Assembly (NCBI GenBank): GCA_964349455.1
Contig: CAYGGG010000002.1
Location: 1-61,034, forward strand
Length of the DNA: 61,034 nucleotides
Source of the DNA: CSSED10-109M sp964349455
Lineage (GTDB): Bacteria; Bacillota_I; Bacilli_A; RF39; UBA660
Reading direction: 5' to 3'
This document shows positions 54,115 through 61,034 of the stretch, piece by piece. The notes under the pieces were generated by a model. It was not told where the DNA came from, made no database searches, and saw nothing but the letters and a program-made list of their open reading frames with translations. Every line of letters begins with the position of its first letter. Within the stretch, counting starts at the first letter, position 1. Both the position numbers and the translations under genes were made by a program.

Positions 54115-54340
54115 AAAAGAAAAGTTAAGAAAATTAAAAGAGCAGTTACTGCAACTTGACCGAATGAGGGGTGGCGAAATCGAACGGGTTCAGGCCTCGC
54201 CAGAAGTTGTAAAACAAAAAGTAAAGCGGTTAAAAGAGCGTGATAAAAGCAACATCCGCGATGGATTGATGTTTTTGTTTGTGTTGTTTCTTTCACAGAT
54301 TAGTTTTGTGGTAATGATGTATATGGTTTTTAAAAAGTAA
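54107..54340 (+). CDS. Small single-pass membrane protein
   Basis: A 77-aa protein with a charged, coiled-coil-like N-terminus (NEKEKLRKLKEQLLQLDRM) and one C-terminal membrane helix (GLMFLFVLFLSQISFVVMMYMVF). It starts at ATG 54107 behind GGAGGAG and overlaps the rmuC stop. No family is recognised. Confidence 0.6.
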   Translation: MNEKEKLRKLKEQLLQLDRMRGGEIERVQASPEVVKQKVKRLKERDKSNIRDGLMFLFVLFLSQISFVVMMYMVFKK

Positions 54341-54352
54341 GGACGGTTTAAG

Positions 54353-55483
54353 ATGATAGAACAAGCGCCAATAGGGCCTTTAATAATACCAAAAGTGGTT
54401 AAACAGCCACTTCTTTTATCTATTATAATTCCGACACTAAATGAAAAAGAAAATATTGTTTTTTTAGTAAAAGAATTAGTAAAACTATTAGATAAAGTAA
54501 AAGATTATGAAATCATTGTGGTTGATGATGATAGTGAAGATTTAACATGGCAAGTTGCTTATGATTTGGCAAAAAAAGTTAAGCAGTTAAGAGTTGTCAG
54601 AAGAGTTAATGAAAAGGGGTTAGCAACAGCTGTTATTCGTGGTTTTCAGGTTGCCAGAGGTGATTTGTTAGCAGTGATTAATAGTGATTTAGAGCACCCG
54701 GTTAAACCAGTTATAAAAATGATTGCTGAAATTGAAAAAGATGTTGATTTGGTTGTTGGCTGTTGTGAAAATAAGAAAAGTTCGTTTTTTTCATTGGCTA
54801 AGTTGCTCGGTTTAGTTTTATTGCCAAAAGTATTTAAAAAAACAACTGATCCAATGAGTGGTTATTTTATGGTGAAAAGAAAAGCAATTGCTGATGTTGA
54901 GTTATATCCGGTGGGTTATAAGACAATGCTTGAGGTAATTGCCAGAGGTGATGTTAAAAAAGTAAAAGAAATTGGCGTTACTTTTTCTCATCAAAAAAAC
55001 GGCCATAATAAACTGTTGCGAAAAAAGGATTTAGAATATTTACAGCATTTGTTTAGATTGCAAATTTCGTCATGGCCCTTAGTTAGATTTGGTCGTTGGT
55101 TTTTAGTGGGAACAAGTGGTTTTGTGGTTGACATGTTGCTTTTTTCGATTCTTTTTTCATTGATTGGTTTTTCATTAACAATTAGTACTTTAATTTCTGC
55201 TGAAATTGCCCTTATTAATAATTTTATTTGGAATGATCGATGGACGTTTGGTGATATTTCAAAAAGCATTCCGAGTCTATATCAGAAGGGAATGCGGTTT
55301 TGGAAGTTTAATCTTATTTGTTTAAGTGGCCTTCTTTTTCATGTTTTATTACTTCGTTGGTTTGTTAATACAGTAGAGATAAATCCATATATTGCAAAAA
55401 TTATGACAATTTTGATTGTTGCAATGTGGAATATTATTTTAAATTTTCGTTTTAATTGGAGAGTAAAATCTGATTTAAAGTAG
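54353..55483 (+). CDS. GT2 glycosyltransferase fused to a GtrA domain
   Basis: A 376-aa protein. The N-terminal half is a family 2, dolichyl-phosphate-mannose-synthase-like transferase (SIIIPTLNEKENI, VVDDDSED, NEKGLATAVIRGF, VINSDLEHP with the metal-binding Asp). The C-terminal half has four membrane helices of the GtrA type (WFLVGTSGFVVDMLLFSILF, TLISAEIALINNFIWND, and the last two). Such fusions transfer a sugar to undecaprenyl phosphate and translocate it for wall or lipid glycosylation. Confidence 0.85.
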   Translation: MIEQAPIGPLIIPKVVKQPLLLSIIIPTLNEKENIVFLVKELVKLLDKVKDYEIIVVDDDSEDLTWQVAYDLAKKVKQLRVVRRVNEKGLATAVIRGFQVARGDLLAVINSDLEHPVKPVIKMIAEIEKDVDLVVGCCENKKSSFFSLAKLLGLVLLPKVFKKTTDPMSGYFMVKRKAIADVELYPVGYKTMLEVIARGDVKKVKEIGVTFSHQKNGHNKLLRKKDLEYLQHLFRLQISSWPLVRFGRWFLVGTSGFVVDMLLFSILFSLIGFSLTISTLISAEIALINNFIWNDRWTFGDISKSIPSLYQKGMRFWKFNLICLSGLLFHVLLLRWFVNTVEINPYIAKIMTILIVAMWNIILNFRFNWRVKSDLK

Positions 55484-55498
55484 ATTTTGCTTTTTTTT
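55465..55498 (+). terminator. Terminator after the glycosyltransferase
   Basis: AAAATCT (55465-55471) pairs with AGATTTT (55482-55488), followed shortly by eight T residues. The stem spans the stop codon. Confidence 0.7.
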
Positions 55499-55534
55499 AT
55501 TAAAGAAATGGTCTATAATTAAGAAGAGGTGTTT

Positions 55535-57610
55535 ATGAGAGAAAATTTGTTGCATTATTTAAAAGAGAAATCAGTTGCTGCTTCGTTTGATGAAATTAAG
55601 GAAATCTTAAATATTTCGTCAACAGAACAAGTAAAACAATTGCTTAAGGAAATTGATTTGTTGGAAAAGGAAATGGTTGTTTATCGTACGAGAAAAAACA
55701 AATATATGTTATTGGAAAATTCTCATTTAAAAATAGGGCGATTGATGGTTAATAAAAAGGGATTCGGTTTTGTGATAATGGATGAAGGCGATGACATATA
55801 TGTTAGTGAAAAAAATATGAATCAAGCGATTCATGGTGATTTGGTTGCGGTTGAAGTTACTCGCCAAAATGTTAAGGTTGAGGGACAGGTTATTAAGATT
55901 ATTAAACGTGAGTTAAATGAAGTTATCGGTGAAATCTATTTGCTAGAAAATAAATGGATGGTAAGAGCTGATGATTTAAGATTAAATTTTTTAATTGAAG
56001 TTAAAGACGGGAATTATAATTTTGTTGAGGGTAGTAAGGTTTTAGTGAAATTAGCTGAACATGAAAAAAATTATTTTGGTGAAGTGATAAAGGTTTTAGG
56101 ACATAAAAATGATCCTGGAGTTGATATCTTAGCACTCGTTTATAAATATAATTTTAGTGATCAATTTTCTGATAAAACATTAACTGAAATTGAAAAAATT
56201 GCTAATCAAATTGGTGAAATTGGTGGTCGAAAAGATTTACGACAGGAAATCATTTTTACAATTGATGGTGATGATACAAAAGATATTGATGATGCAATTT
56301 CTTTATCGATTTTGGAAAATAAAAATTACTTGCTGGGGGTTCATATTGCTGATGTAAGTTATTATGTTAGGGAAGAAATGGGACTTGATCAAGATGCTTT
56401 TTTTAGAGGAACAAGTGTATATTTAGCGGACCGGGTTGTGCCAATGCTCCCGCATAAGTTATCAAACGGAATTTGTTCTTTAAATCCAGACGTTGATCGT
56501 TATGCCATTAGTTGTGAAATGGAAATTGATTTGAGTGGTGAAGTTGTTGCTTATCAAATTTTTGAAAGTGTTATTTGTTCGAAAAAACAAATGACTTATA
56601 GTAAAGTTAATAAGCTTTTAGAAGAAAATATGATTGATGATGATTACCAAGAGTTTGTTTCAGTTTTACGCGATATGGCTGATTTAGCAAAGATTTTAAG
56701 AAATAATAAAATTAAAAGAGGCTATATTGATTTTGATATTGATGAGTCGAAGATTATTGTTGATCAGTATGGAAAAGTAATTGATATTAAGTTAAGAGAA
56801 CGAAGAACTGGTGAAATGTTAATTGAGGATTTTATGATTGCTGCAAATGAAACGGTGGCAACGGCAATTAATGATTTAGAACTTCCTTTCATTTACCGGG
56901 TTCATGGTAAACCAAGTGAAGAAAAAATGAATAGTTTTTTTGGGTTTGTTAAAAGTTTGGGCTATCAAATTCCAGTTCCTAATGTTAAAAAGATTTCATC
57001 ATTGGACATGCAGTTAGTTTTAGAAGAATTGAAAAAACAAACAAAGCATGATATTTTTTCAAAGTTATTGCTTAGAAGTATGCAAAAAGCAATTTACGAT
57101 AAAAACAATATTGGTCATTTTGGGATTGGTAGTGATTGTTATACGCATTTTACTTCACCAATTAGACGATATCCAGATTTAATTGTTCATCGCTTACTTA
57201 GAAAGTATTTGTTTGAGCATAAGATTGATAGAAGAGTAGTTGATGAATGGGAGAAAAAGCTAGTTGTGATTGGTGAGCACTCTTCACAAAAGGAAAGAGA
57301 CGCAATTGAATGTGAGCGGGAAGTTGACGATATGAAGAAAGCGGAATATATGCAAGATCATATTGGTGAAATTTTTAAGGGAATTATTAGTGGCGTAATG
57401 AGTTTTGGTCTTTTTGTTGAGCTTGATAACGGGATTGAAGGTTTAATTAAAATTGAAAGTATTAATGATGATTATTATCTTTTTAATGAAATAAACATGT
57501 CATTAAAGGGTGAGCGTGGCAAAAAAGTATATCAATTGGGTGATGAGGTAAAAGTTGAAGTGGTAAGTGTTTCTAAAGCACTGCGAACAATTGATTTTGT
57601 TTTAAGATGA
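55535..57610 (+). CDS. rnr: Ribonuclease R
   Basis: A 691-aa 3'-5' exoribonuclease. Order: N-terminal winged helix, cold-shock domain (GRLMVNKKGFGFVIMDEGDD), RNB catalytic domain with IDGDDTKDIDD (Asp244, 246, 247, 250, 252, 253) and HFTSPIRRYPDL, and a C-terminal S1 domain (FKGIISGVMSFGLFVELDNG). RNase R degrades structured RNA and works with tmRNA in clearing defective mRNA, in keeping with smpB and ssrA just downstream. The start is ATG 55535, behind GAGGTG; the GTG at 55529 overlaps that site. Confidence 0.95.
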   Translation: MRENLLHYLKEKSVAASFDEIKEILNISSTEQVKQLLKEIDLLEKEMVVYRTRKNKYMLLENSHLKIGRLMVNKKGFGFVIMDEGDDIYVSEKNMNQAIHGDLVAVEVTRQNVKVEGQVIKIIKRELNEVIGEIYLLENKWMVRADDLRLNFLIEVKDGNYNFVEGSKVLVKLAEHEKNYFGEVIKVLGHKNDPGVDILALVYKYNFSDQFSDKTLTEIEKIANQIGEIGGRKDLRQEIIFTIDGDDTKDIDDAISLSILENKNYLLGVHIADVSYYVREEMGLDQDAFFRGTSVYLADRVVPMLPHKLSNGICSLNPDVDRYAISCEMEIDLSGEVVAYQIFESVICSKKQMTYSKVNKLLEENMIDDDYQEFVSVLRDMADLAKILRNNKIKRGYIDFDIDESKIIVDQYGKVIDIKLRERRTGEMLIEDFMIAANETVATAINDLELPFIYRVHGKPSEEKMNSFFGFVKSLGYQIPVPNVKKISSLDMQLVLEELKKQTKHDIFSKLLLRSMQKAIYDKNNIGHFGIGSDCYTHFTSPIRRYPDLIVHRLLRKYLFEHKIDRRVVDEWEKKLVVIGEHSSQKERDAIECEREVDDMKKAEYMQDHIGEIFKGIISGVMSFGLFVELDNGIEGLIKIESINDDYYLFNEINMSLKGERGKKVYQLGDEVKVEVVSVSKALRTIDFVLR

Positions 57611-57619
57611 GGTGATATG

Positions 57620-58069
57620 ATGGAAATTAATAATCGAAAGGCCTATTTTGATTATCAGGTGCTCGACACTTTTGAGTGTGGGGTTGTTTTAAAGGGAACT
57701 GAAATTAAATCAATTAGATTGGGCAAGGCTAATATTAGGGATAGTTACGGAATTATTAAAGATAATGAGTTATTTGTTTTAAATATGCATATTAGTCATT
57801 ATGATAAGGGCAATATTAATAATCATGAGGAAACAAGGACAAGGAAATTATTAATGCATAAAAGGGAAATTGTTAAAATCGAAAATCGAATAAAGTTAGA
57901 GGGGTTAACTTTGGTTCCTTTAAAAGTTTATTTTAAAAAAAATATTGTGAAGATTTTATTGGGATTGGTTCGTGGTAAAAAACTTTATGATAAAAGAAGA
58001 GTTATTAAAGAAAGAGATATCAAAAGGGAAACTGATCGTGAGTTAAAAGATTTTACAAAAAATCAATAA
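57620..58069 (+). CDS. smpB: SsrA-binding protein SmpB
   Basis: A 149-aa SmpB, which binds the tRNA-like domain of tmRNA and delivers it to stalled ribosomes. Family blocks: NRKAYFDYQVLDTFECGVVLKGTEIKSIR, IRDSYG, the NHEETRTRKLLMH segment and the C-terminal KKLYDKR...KERD. ATG 57620 is preferred over ATG 57617 because GAGGTGAT ends at 57616. It is 20 bases upstream of the tmRNA. Confidence 0.95.
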   Translation: MEINNRKAYFDYQVLDTFECGVVLKGTEIKSIRLGKANIRDSYGIIKDNELFVLNMHISHYDKGNINNHEETRTRKLLMHKREIVKIENRIKLEGLTLVPLKVYFKKNIVKILLGLVRGKKLYDKRRVIKERDIKRETDRELKDFTKNQ

Positions 58070-58080
58070 TGTGCTAATAT
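58052..58080 (+). promoter_or_regulatory. tmRNA promoter
   Basis: TTTACA (58052-58057), a 17-bp spacer and TAATAT (58075-58080) preceded by TGC end 8 bases before the tmRNA 5' G. The promoter lies in the 3' end of smpB. Confidence 0.75.
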
Positions 58081-58088
58081 ATTGGCAC

Positions 58089-58464
58089 GGGGTTGCTTGG
58101 ATTCGACGGGAATATGAAGAAATTAGATGGCAAGTCGTGTGAGATACGTAAAATCTTACAGAAAAATAACTGGCAAAAATATTTTATCAAGTGTTTTTGG
58201 TTCTCAACCAAGCTACGGGGTGGCTTACGCCTAACTGAAGTCTTAACACTACTTCGTTAACTTTCGCTCTTGGGGTTAATTGAGGTTCGATTAAAGAGCT
58301 ATATTATTATTTTGCTTAGCAATAATAATGAATTTAATAAGCTACTTAAAAAGTAGTTTGTTGGTTAAATCTACTTTTTAGGGAATTTTGATAACTAACT
58401 AAACTTGTAGATGTCTAATTGTCTTAATTTTCGGACAGGGGTTCAATTCCCCTCAACTCCACCA
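58089..58464 (+). ncRNA. ssrA: tmRNA (SsrA)
   Basis: A 376-nt tmRNA. The 5' end GGGGTTG pairs with CAACTCC just before the encoded ACCA at 58461-58464, giving a 7-bp acceptor stem. GGATTCGACGGG near the 5' end and the T-arm GGGGTTCAATTCCCCT near the 3' end are diagnostic. The tag frame can be read as GKNILSSVFGSQPSYGVAYA ending at TAA 58232-58234, a hydrophobic tail as expected; the resume codon is not certain (GGC at 58172 or ACT before it). It lies directly after smpB. Confidence 0.97.
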
Positions 58465-58474
58465 AAGTGATATT

Positions 58475-58499
58475 AACTTCTAGTGATAGAAGTTTTTTT
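58475..58499 (+). terminator. tmRNA terminator
   Basis: AACTTCT (58475-58481) pairs with AGAAGTT (58488-58494), followed by T residues, 10 bases after the tmRNA CCA. Confidence 0.85.
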
Positions 58500-58557
58500 A
58501 TGTTAAAATAAGAGGAGATAAAATTTATTATATTTTGAAAAGAATGGGTGTTTAGAA

Positions 58558-59343
58558 ATGGATTTTGTAAGAATTGGTAAAGGGAGATTAAAAATAATTG
58601 TTTTTCATGGTTGGATGTCGTCATCGGGTCGTTATTTGCAACTCGCAGAAGATTTAGTGGTTAATTATGATTGTGAGGTTACTTTATATAATATACCGGG
58701 TTTTGGTGGAAATAAAGCGATCGAAACAGAAGATAATTTGATAGTTGCAATCGTTGAACAAATTTCGAAAACAATAAATATCCATGATTATCAAGTTTTG
58801 ATTGGTCATTCTTTTGGTTCAAATTTAATTTTAAGAATGATTGAGAATAGTAATAAAGAGTTTGATGGAAAAATTATTCTCACCAACCCAGCTTATTTAG
58901 GAATTGATCGATTAAAACATATTTCCTTGTTATGGCCCTTTAACACATTTGTATTGAAATTTTTACAAAGGATGTTAGGATTTGTTGCTCAGTTTTTTGT
59001 AAAGGTAGGGGCGTTGTTAACGATTAATGATTGGGGCAAAATTGATGATATTATTGTTGAAGATGCCCTAAAAGCAGATTCAAAAATGGCGGCAAAGGTA
59101 ATCAAAGAAATTGCAAATGATCGGTGGCAAGTTAGCAAACCTAGTTTGTTTAAAAATGTTACGATTATTTTAGGCGAAAAAGATCGGATTATTGCTTACG
59201 AGAAAGTGAAGCAGCTTGGTGAAAAATTGAATTGCGAGATTAAAATAATTCCAAAGATAGGTCATACGCCAATTGTTGAAGCTTATTTAGAATATAAGGA
59301 AATGATTGTTCAATCGATTGGTTTGAATGATAAAAAAGAATAG
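58558..59343 (+). CDS. Alpha/beta hydrolase
   Basis: A 261-aa hydrolase with a catalytic triad of Ser85 (GHSFG), Asp209 (GEKDRI) and His236 (IGHTP), and the oxyanion-hole HGW motif near the N-terminus. The compact core and inserted hydrophobic cap resemble BioH-like or esterase enzymes; the substrate is unknown. An extended -10 (TGTTAAAAT, 58501-58509) lies upstream. Confidence 0.85.
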   Translation: MDFVRIGKGRLKIIVFHGWMSSSGRYLQLAEDLVVNYDCEVTLYNIPGFGGNKAIETEDNLIVAIVEQISKTINIHDYQVLIGHSFGSNLILRMIENSNKEFDGKIILTNPAYLGIDRLKHISLLWPFNTFVLKFLQRMLGFVAQFFVKVGALLTINDWGKIDDIIVEDALKADSKMAAKVIKEIANDRWQVSKPSLFKNVTIILGEKDRIIAYEKVKQLGEKLNCEIKIIPKIGHTPIVEAYLEYKEMIVQSIGLNDKKE

Positions 59344-59364
59344 TTAGAATTTATTGTTTGTGAA

Positions 59365-59373
59365 TGATATAAT
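59365..59373 (+). promoter_or_regulatory. Extended -10 promoter
   Basis: TGATATAAT lies 16 bases before ATG 59390, with AGGAG in between. Confidence 0.6.
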
Positions 59374-59389
59374 ATTGTTAGGAGATAAA

Positions 59390-60250
59390 ATGAAGCAAGA
59401 ATTAATTGAAGTGATTAAAAAAACTATTATTGAGGCTGGTAGAATAGCTTTGGCTTCATATTATCAAAATTTAGATGTTAAGATTAAAAAAGATCAATCT
59501 GTTTTTACGGAAATTGATTTAAAAATCGAAAAGTATATTTATCAGGAGTTAAATGATTTGGTTTTTAATTCAATTTTTATTGGTGAAGAAGATTCTGAAG
59601 AGTTGAGGGTTGATGCTAAAAAAAAATTAGCTAATAAAGCATTTGCAGGAGAATATATTTGGGCGATTGATCCAATTGATGGGACAACAAATTATTTGTG
59701 TCATTTTGCTGATTTTACGATTTCAATCGGATTGTTAAAAAAAGGAATTAAAGGTTTTAAACCTTTTCTTGGTTTTATTTATAAACCTTGTCATGACAAA
59801 TTATATTATACTGATGGGGAACATGCTTATTTGGTGATTAACGCGAGTAAAAAGGGTAAAAAAACTAAAATAAACCCTTTTCTGTTTTCAAAAAATGATT
59901 TTCTTCATCAAATCTTTGTGATTGATAGTACTAGAATCGGAAAATATGATTTAAAAAACTTTAGACATGTTCGAGCACTAGGGGGAATGGCTGAGCAAAT
60001 TGCGTCAGTGGCAGCTGGTGAGGCAATGGCGACAGTTATTCATGCTCATTTGTGGGATGTTGCTGCTGGTTTAGCAATTGCACAAGTCAACGATATTTTT
60101 ATTTACGATTTTGACAGTGGTCAAAGGGTTGAGGAATTTATCTTGTCTGATTTTGTGTTTAGTGAAAAACTAAGTTGGGTTATCAAGAAAGATTATTTGT
60201 TAGTAAATGAAAAAATGAGAGAATTATTTATAAAAGAGGTGAAAAAATGA
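59390..60250 (+). CDS. Inositol monophosphatase family protein
   Basis: A 286-aa Mg-dependent phosphatase of the IMPase/SuhB/CysQ family. Metal ligands include Glu in IGEEDSEE and Asp94/Asp97 in WAIDPIDGTTNY (91-102), and the second signature is LWDVAAGLAIA with Asp223. Substrate may be inositol phosphate, 3'-phosphoadenosine phosphate or another sugar phosphate. The start is ATG 59390 behind AGGAG. It overlaps the next gene by 4 bases (ATGA). Confidence 0.9.
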   Translation: MKQELIEVIKKTIIEAGRIALASYYQNLDVKIKKDQSVFTEIDLKIEKYIYQELNDLVFNSIFIGEEDSEELRVDAKKKLANKAFAGEYIWAIDPIDGTTNYLCHFADFTISIGLLKKGIKGFKPFLGFIYKPCHDKLYYTDGEHAYLVINASKKGKKTKINPFLFSKNDFLHQIFVIDSTRIGKYDLKNFRHVRALGGMAEQIASVAAGEAMATVIHAHLWDVAAGLAIAQVNDIFIYDFDSGQRVEEFILSDFVFSEKLSWVIKKDYLLVNEKMRELFIKEVKK

Positions 60251-61034
60251 AACTAATAAAGTTAAAGACAAGTGACAATATTGAGTTAGCAGGAGTTTTG
60301 TATGAAAGTGATTCAAAAAAAATTGTAATTCATGTTCATGGTTTTGCTGAGAATTTTTATGAAAATCGCTTTTTAGATTCTCAAGCAAAAATATATAATC
60401 AAAATAATTATAGTTTGTTAGCGTTTAATAATCGAGGTAGTGGTTATATTAAAGATTTAATTAAAAGAGAGGGTGCTAAAATTGATTATATGATTGGTGG
60501 ATCTGCTTATGAAAGTTTTGTTGATTGTTATTTAGATATTGATTGTGCGGTTAATTATGCAAAAAGTTTGGGCTATAGAGAGATTGTTTTGCAAGGACAT
60601 AGTTATGGTTGTAATAAAGTGATTTATTATTATCATCAAACTTTAGATGAGGCAATTAAAAAAATTATTTTGTTAGCACCTTGTGATATGGTCGAAATGT
60701 TACGAAACGAAGCAGAATATATTAAGGAATGTGTTAGAAATCTTGAGGCTAATAAGGTGGTTTTAAATGAAATGTTTCCACCAGTTATTCTGTCACCGAA
60801 AACAGTTGTGAAAGATTATTTGGAAAATAGTGTTAGTGATTTTTTTCGTTATCGTGATGTGAGTTATCAAAGTGATGTTTTAAATAAGATTGAAATCCCA
60901 GTATTAATTGTAATTGGTGAAGATGATGAATATGTTTTTTCAAAAGAAAGAAGTGATATTGAAAAATATTTTATTCGTAATTTAAAAAAGGTTAGTTTTC
61001 TTTTTATTGAGGGAACTGGTCATGATTATAATAA
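60247..61034 (+). CDS. Alpha/beta hydrolase, 3' truncated by window end
   Basis: An open frame of at least 262 aa. HVHGFAEN near residue 34 is the oxyanion-hole region, GHSYG (117-121) holds Ser119, IGEDDEY is the acidic residue region, and GTGHDYN near the window end has the catalytic His. The stop lies beyond the window. It is coupled to the IMPase-family gene by an ATGA overlap and resembles serine aminopeptidase or DUF1749-type hydrolases. Confidence 0.8.
   Translation, partial: MKLIKLKTSDNIELAGVLYESDSKKIVIHVHGFAENFYENRFLDSQAKIYNQNNYSLLAFNNRGSGYIKDLIKREGAKIDYMIGGSAYESFVDCYLDIDCAVNYAKSLGYREIVLQGHSYGCNKVIYYYHQTLDEAIKKIILLAPCDMVEMLRNEAEYIKECVRNLEANKVVLNEMFPPVILSPKTVVKDYLENSVSDFFRYRDVSYQSDVLNKIEIPVLIVIGEDDEYVFSKERSDIEKYFIRNLKKVSFLFIEGTGHDYN

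Overview
The window is AT-rich (by eye roughly 28-30% GC) bacterial chromosome using the standard genetic code: TGG encodes Trp and TGA is a working stop (for example polC, miaA overlap, ruvB). polC, ruvAB-queA-miaA, hemW, rmuC, rnr-smpB-ssrA and strong GGAGG/AGGTGAT ribosome binding sites point to a low-GC Bacilli/Tenericutes lineage, plausibly one of the uncultivated host-associated Bacilli. No taxon can be fixed from this sequence alone.

Layout. 1-13142 is accessory-looking: a truncated HEPN-like protein, a UvrD-type helicase with a nuclease-like insert, a large protein with an unrecognised C-terminal domain, small enzymes, a VanW protein, a MerR regulator with an unexpected VirD4-like C-terminal domain, an ABC-F ATPase, an ASCH protein and a truncated preATP-grasp protein. 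13227-24602 is housekeeping: FtsJ/RlmM-like methyltransferase, ruvA, ruvB, queA, miaA, polC, hemW and an HD protein. It is interrupted between ruvB and queA by a gene bracketed by a perfect 29-bp direct repeat.

24651-52980 (about 28 kb, all plus strand, nearly gapless) is the most interesting part. It combines a Tad/Flp pilus set (CpaB/RcpC, TadA ATPase, TadB, TadC, a 56-aa Flp-like pilin, three pilin-like proteins, a TadZ-like protein) with a Gram-positive type IV secretion set (VirB2-like 2-TM proteins, VirB6-like channel, PrgI/VirB3-like protein, a VirB4 divided into two genes, a VirB1-like wall hydrolase, a VirD4/TraG coupling protein). It also encodes two very large cysteine-rich secreted paralogues of about 1,100-1,200 aa and two tandem lipoprotein-like paralogues. 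No relaxase, integrase or other mobility gene is visible and both flanks are housekeeping genes. The locus therefore looks like a resident chromosomal nanomachine rather than an integrative conjugative element. I infer that it builds a surface structure displaying the large proteins and may transport protein or DNA.

53047-61034 returns to housekeeping: rmuC, a GT2-GtrA glycosyltransferase, rnr, smpB, the tmRNA gene, two alpha/beta hydrolases and an inositol-monophosphatase-family enzyme. Many promoters are extended -10 boxes (TGnTATAAT) placed very close to the Shine-Dalgarno site, giving short leaders. Several T-tailed hairpins delimit the transcription units.
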